Source: Oxalobacteraceae sp. CFBP 13730 (GTDB lineage Bacteria > Pseudomonadota > Gammaproteobacteria > Burkholderiales > Burkholderiaceae_D). Taken from it: 64,000 nucleotides of DNA. The stretch is taken from assembly GCA_014841835.1 (NCBI GenBank), contig JACYUQ010000003.1:558001-622000 (forward strand), read 5' to 3'. Below the pieces are notes generated by a model that searched no databases, had not been told where the DNA came from, and saw nothing but the letters and a program-made list of their open reading frames with translations. The translations under genes and the position numbers were made by a program. The first letter of the stretch is position 1. Each line of letters starts with the position of its first letter. This document shows positions 1 through 7,939 of this stretch, piece after piece.

Positions 1-103
1 CAGCAACAACAGCGGTTTGAACGTCACTGAATAACGCGACGGACCAAAGTGAACAGCAGCACGGTCGCTGCACCCCTAGTAAGACCTAGTCTGGAGAAAC
101 ACC

Positions 104-1564
104 ATGGCATCAGTAATCAACACCAACGTCGCATCCCTGAACTCGCAGCGTAACCTGGCGACCTCGCAGTCGCAGCTGAATACCTCGATCCAACGCCTGT
201 CGTCGGGTATGCGCATCAACAGCGCCAAGGATGACGCCGCTGGTCTGGCGATTTCGGACCGCATGAATTCGCAAATCAAGGGTATGACGCAAGCTACCCG
301 TAACGCCAACGATGGCGTGTCGATGGCGCAAACCGCTGAAGGCGCTCTGTCGAGCTCGGGCGACATCCTGCAACGTGTCCGCGAACTGGCTGTCCAGTCG
401 TCGAACTCGTCGAACTCGGCCAGCGACCGCAAAGCACTGCAGACTGAAGTCACCCAGCTGACCTCGGAACTGAACCGCATCGCCAACACCACCGAATTCA
501 ACGGCCAGAAGCTGCTCGACGGTTCGTCCGGCACCTCGAACTTCCAGGTTGGCGCCAATGCTGGCCAGCTGATTTCGATGACCGGCGCAAACTTCAACAC
601 CTCGACCTACGGCAACAACCAGGTCGCTGGCGATGCATCCCAGGCCGCAGCTACCAGCGGCGCTGCAGCTGGTTCGGTCACCGTGTCGGGTTACCTCGGT
701 GGCAGTGGCGCCATCGCCACCACGACCAGCGATACCGCAAAAACCATCGCATCGAAGATCAACAACAAGTCGGGCGAAACCGGTGTAACGGCAACTGCCC
801 GCACCGACGCGCTGCTGAAAAGCACCTCAACCGACGGCGCGTTCGCCATCGATGTGAAATCGGACAACGCCACGGCAGTGCGTGTGTCGTTCTCGGTCTC
901 GGGTACCGGTAGCAAGGCCGATGACTACGCTGCGGGTGTGAGCGCGATCAATGCCCAGACGGCAAAGACTGGTGTCACCGCTCAGTACGATGCTGAAAAC
1001 GGCGGTATCAAGCTGACCAACTCGTCTGGCGCAGACATCCAGATCGATAACAAGAATGCCGCTGGTGGCGCCGCCCTGAGCATGGCGACCTACAAGGCAG
1101 ATGGCGATCCAGTCGCAACGCCAGTCGCTCTGGCTGCCGCTGGCACCGCTGTCGCCAATGGCCGCGTGACCTTGGACTCGGAAAAGAGCTTCTCGGTGGC
1201 CGAAGACACCGATACCGGCTTCGCCCTGGCTGCCTCGTCGAGCCTGAAATCGGTTGCCAACATCGATATCGGTTCCTTCGATGGCGCCCAGGCTGCCATC
1301 AAGGTGGCTGACGCTGCCCTGGCAGCAGTCAACGGCCAGCGCGCTGAATACGGCGCACTGCAGTCGCGCTTCGAATCGGCGATTTCCAACCTCTCGTCGA
1401 CCACCGAGAACCTGTCTGCATCGCGCAGCCGCATCGTCGACACCGACTTTGCTTCTGAGACCGCAAAGCTGACCCGTGGTCAGATCCTGCAACAGGCTGG
1501 TACGTCGATGCTGGCCCAGGCCAACTCGCTGCCGAACGGTGTCCTGTCGCTCCTGCGTGGCTAA
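104..1564 (+). CDS. fliC: Flagellin FliC
   Basis: Filament subunit, secreted through the flagellar type III apparatus and polymerised beneath the FliD cap. The 486-residue product has canonical D0/D1 helices at both ends: it starts [18 protein letters not shown] and ends [11 protein letters not shown], the standard flagellin C-terminus. Residues about 150-385 are Ala/Ser/Thr-rich and correspond to the variable surface-exposed D2/D3 part. GGAG sits 7 bases before the ATG. No FliA-type promoter is visible in the 103 bases upstream, so the promoter probably lies outside the window. A hairpin plus T-run follows the stop, separating it from flaG. Confidence 0.98.
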   Translation: MASVINTNVASLNSQRNLATSQSQLNTSIQRLSSGMRINSAKDDAAGLAISDRMNSQIKGMTQATRNANDGVSMAQTAEGALSSSGDILQRVRELAVQSSNSSNSASDRKALQTEVTQLTSELNRIANTTEFNGQKLLDGSSGTSNFQVGANAGQLISMTGANFNTSTYGNNQVAGDASQAAATSGAAAGSVTVSGYLGGSGAIATTTSDTAKTIASKINNKSGETGVTATARTDALLKSTSTDGAFAIDVKSDNATAVRVSFSVSGTGSKADDYAAGVSAINAQTAKTGVTAQYDAENGGIKLTNSSGADIQIDNKNAAGGAALSMATYKADGDPVATPVALAAAGTAVANGRVTLDSEKSFSVAEDTDTGFALAASSSLKSVANIDIGSFDGAQAAIKVADAALAAVNGQRAEYGALQSRFESAISNLSSTTENLSASRSRIVDTDFASETAKLTRGQILQQAGTSMLAQANSLPNGVLSLLRG

Positions 1565-1601
1565 TCGCTAACGCGAAGTAACAGTACCACTCGGTAAGCG
1601 G

Positions 1602-1635
1602 TTCCCCGGCTGAAGAAATTTGGCTGGGGAATTTT
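1602..1635 (+). terminator. Intrinsic terminator/attenuator between fliC and flaG
   Basis: A ten-pair stem (1602-1611 with 1622-1631, two of them G-T wobbles) is built on TTCCCC and GGGGAA and followed directly by TTTT (1632-1635). It ends only 14 bases before the flaG start. fliC transcripts would mostly stop here, with read-through giving a low level of flaG. Confidence 0.6.
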
Positions 1636-1649
1636 CGTTAGGATACGCC

Positions 1650-1994
1650 ATGCAAATTCCATCCATTGCGTCGTCGCCCCCCGCCAAACTGGACGAACGT
1701 CCAGCGCTCGCGAGCGGGCCGGCTGCCCCGGCACCACGGGCAGCGCCGGAGAAAGCCGAAGCCAGGCCAGACCGGGACGAGGTGTCGTCCGCCGTGAAGA
1801 AACTCAACGAAGCGCTGCCGCAATCGGCGCAGAGCCTCGAGTTTGAAATCGACGAAGAGAGCAAGGACCTCGTGGTCAAGATCATCGACCGGGATACGAA
1901 GGAAGTCGTCCGCCAGATGCCGACCAAGGAGGCACTGGAAATGGCCAAATCGATCGACAAGATGGTGGGGCGCCTGCTGGATCAAAGCGCCTGA
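1650..1994 (+). CDS. flaG: FlaG family protein
   Basis: FlaG-type protein of 114 residues, a family linked to filament length control and usually coded beside fliC and fliD. The C-terminal half carries the FlaG signature: a strand-rich segment with the pattern ESKDLVVKIIDRDTKEVVRQ, then MPTKEALEMAKSIDKMVGRL. The N-terminal 40 residues are Pro/Ala-rich and probably disordered. The ATG at 1650 is chosen over a TTG at 1620 because AGGA precedes it and because the upstream codons lie inside the fliC terminator. Its own terminator follows the stop. Confidence 0.9.
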   Translation: MQIPSIASSPPAKLDERPALASGPAAPAPRAAPEKAEARPDRDEVSSAVKKLNEALPQSAQSLEFEIDEESKDLVVKIIDRDTKEVVRQMPTKEALEMAKSIDKMVGRLLDQSA

Positions 1995-2014
1995 CACGAT
2001 CCGCCGCTCACCCG

Positions 2015-2047
2015 AAGCGCCGCCCCCCACCGGGTGCGGCGCTTTTT
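2015..2047 (+). terminator. Intrinsic terminator after flaG
   Basis: A perfect 9-bp stem (AAGCGCCGC at 2015-2023, GCGGCGCTT at 2036-2044) runs into five T (2043-2047). It closes the fliC-flaG unit and separates it from the fliD promoter. Confidence 0.85.
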
Positions 2048-2114
2048 ACATGGCGCTTCGACATCGTTCGTGACAATCCCGGCCAAAATAAAAAGAGAGC
2101 CGCCTTTACCGCTC

Positions 2115-2141
2115 TTAAGTACCGTTTGTTTCTGCCGATAA
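2115..2141 (+). promoter_or_regulatory. FliA (sigma-28) promoter of the fliD operon
   Basis: TTAAGTAC (2115-2122; 5 of 8 to TAAAGTTT), an 11-base spacer, then a perfect GCCGATAA -10 box (2134-2141). It lies 33 bases before the fliD start and is the best match to the FliA consensus in the window. Confidence 0.8.
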
Positions 2142-2174
2142 TGACTTACATTATTGCTTTCACCGGAGAAACAT

Positions 2175-4799
2175 GTGGCCAACCTCGACATCGATGGCAT
2201 AGTAGCGAAGCTGATGCAGGCTGAATCCAGGCCGCTCGACAACTACGCCAAGAAGACGGCGGCGCTGCAGCAGAAGAACAACGCCCTGAGCCAGGTCAGC
2301 GCCGCTGTGGGCGCGTTCCAGGGCGCCCTGACGTCGCTGAACCAGTCGAATACCTTCCAGGGTCTCAGTGCGACGCCTTCCAACAAGGATGTCTTCACCG
2401 GCACTGCCGGCGCTGGCGCCGTCCCGGGCAAGTACAAGGTCAATGTCACCCAACTGGCCCAGTCGCAGAGCCTGAAAACGTACGGCATGGCCAGCAGCAC
2501 CGCCACGATCGGCTCCGGTTCGCCAACCAATTTGACGTTCCAGTTCGGCACCATTACCGGTGGCACTTTTGGCGCGACCGGCAACGCATTGGGCCTGGCA
2601 GCAGCAGCTGGCGGCATTCCCAACGGTTCGCTGAGTCTGAATGGCGTGGCGATCAGCACCACGCCGACGACCCGCAGCGCCCGTGCACTGGCCGAAGCGA
2701 TCAATGCCCAGAGCGAGAAAACGGGTGTCGTTGCCACCGCGGGCAGTACCGAAACTGCGGCTGACCTGTTCGCCGGCTTTGGCCAGGTGAGCGTCGACAG
2801 CGGTTCGAGCTACGCGCTGTCCGTTGGTGGCGTGCAACTGGCCAGCCTGAACACCGGCAGCGCGCCATTGACCGGTGCCGCGCTCGACACGTCCCTGGCC
2901 AGCGCCGGCACACGCAATGCGCTGGCCGCGGCCAACATCAGCGTCAGCGGCAGCGCCGCCGACGGCACGCTGCAATTCAAGTCCGCAGACGGCAATACCA
3001 TCGACGTGACCGAAACCGTTACCGGTACCGTGCGTGGCGGCCTCAAGCACGATGACACCACCGTCAATACCGGCGCCACGACGACCGCCACCGCGGCCGT
3101 CACCTTGCGCTCGAACGACGGCAACCAGATCCTGGTCGGTGGCAACAACCCGGCCTCGGCCGGCTTCGCCGCAGGCAGTGTCGGCTCGCACCAGGGGTCG
3201 GGGTTTTCCCTCAACGGCGCGCTCAACAGCAAGACCATTACGCTGGAGGCGGGCGACCAGACACTGCAAGGCATTCGCGACGCCATCAACAAGGCGGACA
3301 TGGGCGTGACCGCCACCATCGTGTCCGATGGCAGCAGCAATCCGTTCCACCTGGTGGTGACGTCCACCAAGACCGGTGAAGCAACGTCGATGAAGATCGG
3401 CGTTTCGGGTGAAGACGGCTCGGCAGCCGACCCGGCTCTGGCCGCCCTGCTCGGCTACGACCCGGCCGGTGCGCAAGGCATGACCCAGACCGCCGGCGCC
3501 CAGAGCACCCTGCTGAACATGAACGGCATCGAGATCAAGAGCGACAGTACCAGCGTCAAGGATGCAATCCAGGGCGTGACGCTTGACGTCAGTGCGGTCG
3601 GCAGCAGTACATTGACCGTGACGAAAGACACGGCAGCGATCAGCACGGCGGTGAACGACTTCGTCAAGGCCTTCAACACGCTCAACTCCACGATGAGCGG
3701 CATGACCAAATACAACGCCGAGACGAAAAAAGGCGGTGTCTTGCAGGGCGACGCGAGCGTGCGCGCAATCCAGAGCCAGATGCGCCGGCAGATCAGCGCA
3801 GTCATGGAAGGCACCGGTGGCAAATTGAACTCGCTGAGCCAGGTCGGCATCTCGTTTCAGCAGGACGGCAGCCTGAAACTGGATTCGGGCAAGCTGAACA
3901 AGGCAATTACCGACAATGCTGCCGACTTCGGCGGGTTGTTCGCGGCCATGGGCTCCACCACCGACGGCCTGGTCAAGTTCGACAAGTCGACCGCTGCAAC
4001 CAAGGCCGGCACATATGGCGTCAACATCACCAGCCTGGCCTCGCAAGGAACGCTGGCGAGCAGTGCCGCACTGGGCACGACGACCACGATCGCACCGAAC
4101 ACGGTGTGGCGCGTCACACTGAACCAGACCGATCCGGTTACCGAAAGCAAGTCCCAGGAAATCAAGCTGCCCGCCGGCACGTACAGCAAGGACGACCTGG
4201 CCGCGCTTCTGCGCTCGTCGATCAATGGCAACGCGACGTTTGCCGGCGCTGGCGATGCGACCGAAGCAAAGGTCGGCGAGGACGGCATCCTGACGCTGTC
4301 CTCGAGCAAATACGGTTCGACGTCGAACATCGCGATTGCCGGCATCAGCGGCAGCGCGGTCGAATCGATCTTTGGCGGCGCCGCACCAGTCAAGGGCGCC
4401 GACGTCATCGGTACGATCGGCGGCGTGGCCGCCACCGGGAACGGCCAGTCGCTCACTGCAGCGCCAGGGTCGAACGCCGAAGGCATCCAGGTCTCGATCA
4501 CGGGTGGCATCCTGGGCGATCGCGGCGCGGTCACCTTCTCGCAGGGTTTCGCGTTCCAGCTCAACAACCTGGCGACCGGTTTCGTCGGCAAGGACAGTCT
4601 GCTCAAGAGCAAGACCGACGGCCTGAACGTGTCGATCAAGACCATTGCCGATCAGGCCGCGCGTTTTGAAACGCGCCTGGACAGCATCGAAAAACGTTAC
4701 CGCGCCCAGTTCGTCGCACTGGATGCGACGCTGTCGTCGATGCAGTCGACGTCGGATTACCTTACCCAGCAGTTGGCGGCCCTGGCGGCCAACCGATAA
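2175..4799 (+). CDS. fliD: Flagellar filament cap protein FliD (HAP2), enlarged
   Basis: Cap protein that sits at the filament tip and folds incoming flagellin. The N-terminus (VANLDIDGIVAKLMQAESRP) matches the FliD N-domain, and the C-terminal 200 residues hold the FliD C-domain, including the terminal coiled coil (about ARFETRLDSIEKRYRAQF). At about 874 residues it is nearly twice the enterobacterial length of about 470; the extra length is Ser/Thr/Ala/Gly-rich and lies in the middle, as expected for outward-facing D2/D3 domains. The GTG start at 2175 is chosen because GGAGAA ends 4 bases upstream; a TTG at 2154 has no such site. First gene of a run reaching ycgR. Confidence 0.95.
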   Translation: MANLDIDGIVAKLMQAESRPLDNYAKKTAALQQKNNALSQVSAAVGAFQGALTSLNQSNTFQGLSATPSNKDVFTGTAGAGAVPGKYKVNVTQLAQSQSLKTYGMASSTATIGSGSPTNLTFQFGTITGGTFGATGNALGLAAAAGGIPNGSLSLNGVAISTTPTTRSARALAEAINAQSEKTGVVATAGSTETAADLFAGFGQVSVDSGSSYALSVGGVQLASLNTGSAPLTGAALDTSLASAGTRNALAAANISVSGSAADGTLQFKSADGNTIDVTETVTGTVRGGLKHDDTTVNTGATTTATAAVTLRSNDGNQILVGGNNPASAGFAAGSVGSHQGSGFSLNGALNSKTITLEAGDQTLQGIRDAINKADMGVTATIVSDGSSNPFHLVVTSTKTGEATSMKIGVSGEDGSAADPALAALLGYDPAGAQGMTQTAGAQSTLLNMNGIEIKSDSTSVKDAIQGVTLDVSAVGSSTLTVTKDTAAISTAVNDFVKAFNTLNSTMSGMTKYNAETKKGGVLQGDASVRAIQSQMRRQISAVMEGTGGKLNSLSQVGISFQQDGSLKLDSGKLNKAITDNAADFGGLFAAMGSTTDGLVKFDKSTAATKAGTYGVNITSLASQGTLASSAALGTTTTIAPNTVWRVTLNQTDPVTESKSQEIKLPAGTYSKDDLAALLRSSINGNATFAGAGDATEAKVGEDGILTLSSSKYGSTSNIAIAGISGSAVESIFGGAAPVKGADVIGTIGGVAATGNGQSLTAAPGSNAEGIQVSITGGILGDRGAVTFSQGFAFQLNNLATGFVGKDSLLKSKTDGLNVSIKTIADQAARFETRLDSIEKRYRAQFVALDATLSSMQSTSDYLTQQLAALAANR

Positions 4800-4825
4800 A
4801 TTTCAGCATCACCGGAGAATCTCAT

Positions 4826-5278
4826 ATGTTTGGAACCCCGAAACGCGGCGTCGGCGCCTATGCAACCGTTGGTCTGGAGACCGGCGTTGCTGCAGCGTCG
4901 CCACAAAAGCTGGTCGTGATGCTGTACGACGGCGTGATCGTCGCGCTGCTCAGCGCGATCAACCACATCAAGTCGTCGAACGTGGCCGCCAAGGGCGCCT
5001 CGATCTCGAAAGCCATCACGATCATCGACAACGGCCTGCGCGCCTCGCTCGACAAGAAAGCGGGCGGCGAGATCGCACAGAATCTCGATGCGTTGTACGA
5101 TTACATGAGCCGCCGCCTGCTGCAGGCCAATATCAAGAACGATATTGCGATCATCGAAGAAATCCACGGCCTGATGTCCGACCTGCGCGAAGCCTGGGTC
5201 CAGATCGGCGAAAAGAGCGATGCACCCGAGCAGGCCGTGCCGGCCATCCAGCGTGCCCCTACCCTGATGAGCGCATAA
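4826..5278 (+). CDS. fliS: Flagellin export chaperone FliS
   Basis: Cytoplasmic chaperone that binds the flagellin C-terminus and prevents premature polymerisation. The 150-residue product has the family hallmarks: a YATVGLET segment, the SPQKLVVMLYDGVI helix near residue 30, and an all-helical body with LYDYMSRRLLQANIKND at about residues 91-107. The Ala/Pro-rich tail of about 20 residues is longer than usual. It starts 26 bases after fliD with CCGGAG upstream and lies between fliD and fliT, the usual order. Confidence 0.95.
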   Translation: MFGTPKRGVGAYATVGLETGVAAASPQKLVVMLYDGVIVALLSAINHIKSSNVAAKGASISKAITIIDNGLRASLDKKAGGEIAQNLDALYDYMSRRLLQANIKNDIAIIEEIHGLMSDLREAWVQIGEKSDAPEQAVPAIQRAPTLMSA

Positions 5279-5286
5279 GGTTAACG

Positions 5287-5622
5287 ATGACGATGACGAT
5301 GAACGGGCAAGAAGTGGTGTCGGTCTACGAAACGATGGTCGGCATCACCGAGCGCATGCTCGCCGCGGCCACTGCCAGCGAATGGGATCGCCTGGCCGAA
5401 CTCGAGCAGGAATGCGCTGCCCACGCGCGCCGCCTCAAGGCCAACGAAGGCGTCGGGCCGCTGGCCGGCCAGGAGCGTGTACGCAAGGTCGATGCGATCC
5501 GCCGCATGCTGGACGCCGACCGCCGCATCCGCGACCTGACCAGCCCATGGATGGCGCACCTGTCGTCGCTGATCAACAGCAAGTCGACCGAACGCCGCGT
5601 CGCGCGCGCCTACGGCATCTGA
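5287..5622 (+). CDS. fliT: FliT-like flagellar chaperone
   Basis: Small helical protein of 111 residues, identified mainly by its position after fliS and its FliT-like helical pattern (an amphipathic N-terminal helix with YETMVGITERML, then an EWDRLAELEQECA helix). FliT escorts FliD and can inhibit FlhDC in enterobacteria; whether this one does is unknown. The first codons are an ATG-ACG repeat, giving in-frame ATGs at 5287, 5293 and 5299, so the exact start is uncertain. AAGG lies just upstream of the first. Confidence 0.8.
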   Translation: MTMTMNGQEVVSVYETMVGITERMLAAATASEWDRLAELEQECAAHARRLKANEGVGPLAGQERVRKVDAIRRMLDADRRIRDLTSPWMAHLSSLINSKSTERRVARAYGI

Positions 5623-5644
5623 TGCGCCCGGCGGGGGTTGACTG

Positions 5645-6787
5645 ATGCTGCCCCGCGACCTTGTTGGCGGCGTCACGCGCGTCACGCCGGCCCAGGCCGC
5701 CGAGCAGGCGGTCGACCCGCGCCAGCAAGCCTTTGCGCGGGCCGTCGCCCCGCTGCTGGGCAAGGCAATCCACGGCGAAATCCAGGCCAAACTGACTGAC
5801 GGCACCTTCATCGTCAAGTTCGCCGATACCCAGGCGCGCATGCAACTGCCCCCCGGTGCACTGGTCGGCGCCGACGTGCCGCTTACACTGATCGGCCTGC
5901 ATCCCCGCCCCACCTTCCAGGTCGGCACCCAGACCACCGCCACGGGCTTTGCCGAAGCCGGCCCCGCACCGCCATCCGACACGGACGCTCCGGGCGCGCC
6001 GCTGGGCTATCGCGAAGGCGCCGCCCTCGGCCGCGCCGGCGCCCTGCTGGCATCGGGCGGGGGGCTGGGTACGCAGGCGTTCGCCGGCGGCACCGAAGCA
6101 AAAAACACCACGCTGAGTCCCACTGGCCAGGCCCTGGCTGGCGTGCTCGCGGCCGCCCAGAAAGCCGAAACAGTGCTCACCGCCGTCACCGGCAACGCAC
6201 CGGTGGTGGCCACGCCGGACGCCGATCCGGCGGCGCTGGCCGCCGGCCTGAAACAGGCGTTCGGCAAGAGCGGCCTGTTCTACGAATCGCATGTGGCCGA
6301 ATGGGCGCAGGGATCGCGCGCGCTGGCCGAACTGGCGGGCGAACCGCAGCAGCAGGCGGCGCAGGCCGGCGCGCGCCCGAACCTGCAGGATCCCGCTACC
6401 GCGCAGTTCATCAGCCTGCAACTGGCGGCGCAGGAACAATCGCAACTGGCGTGGAAAGGCCAGCTCTGGCCCGGCCAGCCGATGGAATGGGACGTCAAGC
6501 GCGAAGCCCACGGCGGTGGCGGCGACGATGACGGGGCGATCTGGAACAGCCGCCTGCGCCTGCGCTTTCCCGAGCTGGGCGAACTCGATGTGCAGTTGCG
6601 GATGGTGGGCGGCGCCTTGCAGATCGGACTCGCAACCGGCGACGATGCCACTGCCGTCCTGCTGCGCCAGCACGCGCCGAACCTGGCCGGGGCGCTAGAG
6701 TCGGTGGGCACGCCGCTGGCGGGGTTCGACGCGCGCGCGCGGACCGTGGCGGCGCCGAAGAACGATGATGATGGTGACCATGAATAA
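5645..6787 (+). CDS. FliK-like hook-length control/C-terminal domain protein (second FliK paralogue)
   Basis: A 380-residue protein with an Ala/Gly/Pro-rich first two thirds and a C-terminal block that resembles the FliK C-terminal (Flg_hook) domain: RLRLRFPELGELDVQLRMV, then a segment ending in a LLRQHAPNLAGALES helix. FliK proteins terminate hook growth by touching the cytoplasmic domain of FlhB. It is not the main FliK, which lies at 32546 in the fliF operon. Its stop overlaps the start of a FlhB C-domain protein by 8 bases, so the two are probably translated together and interact. Function beyond that is inferred. Confidence 0.75.
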   Translation: MLPRDLVGGVTRVTPAQAAEQAVDPRQQAFARAVAPLLGKAIHGEIQAKLTDGTFIVKFADTQARMQLPPGALVGADVPLTLIGLHPRPTFQVGTQTTATGFAEAGPAPPSDTDAPGAPLGYREGAALGRAGALLASGGGLGTQAFAGGTEAKNTTLSPTGQALAGVLAAAQKAETVLTAVTGNAPVVATPDADPAALAAGLKQAFGKSGLFYESHVAEWAQGSRALAELAGEPQQQAAQAGARPNLQDPATAQFISLQLAAQEQSQLAWKGQLWPGQPMEWDVKREAHGGGGDDDGAIWNSRLRLRFPELGELDVQLRMVGGALQIGLATGDDATAVLLRQHAPNLAGALESVGTPLAGFDARARTVAAPKNDDDGDHE

Positions 6788-7124
6788 GCTGGCCAACGGG
6801 CGCATGAAGAGCGCGGTGGCGATGGCCTACAGCGCCGGCGAAAAAGCGCCGACGGTCGTGGCCAAGGGCTCCGGCATGGTCGCCGAACAGATCATCCAGC
6901 GCGCCCAGGATGCGGGCGTGTTCGTGCACGAATCGAAAGAACTCGTGTCGCTGCTCATGCAGGTCGATCTGGACCGCGAAATTCCACCAACGCTGTATCG
7001 AGCAATTGCGGAACTGTTGGCATGGCTATATCATATTGAGTCGGCTAAAAAGAACGGTGAGTCACTGCCCACCGCACCTGATCCGACGCCCCACCTCCCC
7101 CCGGAACAAGCGTCAAGGACATAA
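6780..7124 (+). CDS. Stand-alone FlhB C-terminal domain homologue (FhlB type)
   Basis: A soluble 114-residue protein matching the cytoplasmic C-domain of the export switch protein FlhB, aligned at AVAMAYSAGEKAPTVVAKG, then a helix ending FVHESKELVSLL and REIPPTLYRAIAELLAWLY. No membrane segments are present. The autocleavage motif NPTH of true FlhB is missing: the equivalent position reads GRMKSAVAMAY. It is therefore not a self-cleaving switch but could serve as a spare docking module for FliK or substrates. The ATG at 6780 overlaps the preceding FliK-like gene; further ATGs at 6765-6771 are possible. Confidence 0.85.
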   Translation: MNKLANGRMKSAVAMAYSAGEKAPTVVAKGSGMVAEQIIQRAQDAGVFVHESKELVSLLMQVDLDREIPPTLYRAIAELLAWLYHIESAKKNGESLPTAPDPTPHLPPEQASRT

Positions 7125-7133
7125 AGCCTAGCA

Positions 7134-7886
7134 ATGGATGAAGCAGAACTGGAAGACTGGCACGACTACGAAGTCGCATCGCGCCGCGAGATCGTCTCGC
7201 TGCTGCGCCAGATCGGCGAACACAACCAGCTGATCCGCCTGCTGATCAGGGGTGAGGCCGATGTCTGCGTGACCTCGATCCTGGCCGTGGACGAAGACAG
7301 CAACACGCTCGTGCTCGATCGCTCGATCGATCCGGCCCAGAACCAGCGCATGACGGGCGCAGCGCGCGCGAAATGCGAAACCACGCTCGACAAGATCCGC
7401 ATTCTGTTCGGCGCTGCCAACCTGGCCCCGACTGTCTGGCGCGGCGAGCCGGCACTGCGGGCCGACATTCCCCCCACCCTGATCCGCCTGCAGCGGCGCG
7501 AGTACTACCGCATGGCCACGCCGGTCAGCAATCCGGTGCGCGCGCTGATTCCGGTGCCGATGGATGGTGGCACCGGCGGCATGAGCGTGTTCGCGCTGCA
7601 TGACATCAGCGTGGGTGGCATTGCCCTTCTCGACAGCAAGCTGCTGCTCGATACCACGGTCGGGCGCGTGATCGCCAACTGCCGCATCGAACTGCCCGAG
7701 ATCGGCCCGATCGCCACCTCGCTCGAGATCCGCAACTCGCTCGAGCTCACCCTGCTGAACCACAAGACCACGCGCCGCATCGGCTGTCAATTCGTCGACA
7801 TCTCGCGCGGCGCGCTGGCGGGGGTGCAGCGCTACATCACCAAGCTCGAACGCGAGCGCAACGCGAAGCTGGCCGGGCTGGCCTGA
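7134..7886 (+). CDS. ycgR: Flagellar brake protein YcgR (PilZ domain)
   Basis: A c-di-GMP effector that slows the motor by binding the FliG/MotA interface. The 250-residue protein has the YcgR N-terminal domain (about 20-115) followed by a PilZ domain (about 119-245). Both PilZ c-di-GMP contacts are intact: RxxxR at R122-R126 within RREYYR, and DxSxxG at D157-S159-G162 within DISVGG. It follows the FlhB-like gene by 9 bases, so it probably belongs to the FliA-driven fliD transcript, in keeping with late expression of ycgR in enterobacteria. Confidence 0.92.
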   Translation: MDEAELEDWHDYEVASRREIVSLLRQIGEHNQLIRLLIRGEADVCVTSILAVDEDSNTLVLDRSIDPAQNQRMTGAARAKCETTLDKIRILFGAANLAPTVWRGEPALRADIPPTLIRLQRREYYRMATPVSNPVRALIPVPMDGGTGGMSVFALHDISVGGIALLDSKLLLDTTVGRVIANCRIELPEIGPIATSLEIRNSLELTLLNHKTTRRIGCQFVDISRGALAGVQRYITKLERERNAKLAGLA

Positions 7887-7939
7887 CTGCGGCCCGTCCC
7901 CACAGATGCGGGGATGACCTTGGGTATACGATCGGCTTC

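Noticed and set aside
2160..4046. Minus-strand open frame of 628 codons opposite fliD
   Set aside because: Antisense shadow; composition typical of reverse frames in high-GC DNA.
7900..7918. CCCC/GGGG hairpin after ycgR as a terminator
   Set aside because: Only four pairs and no T-run.
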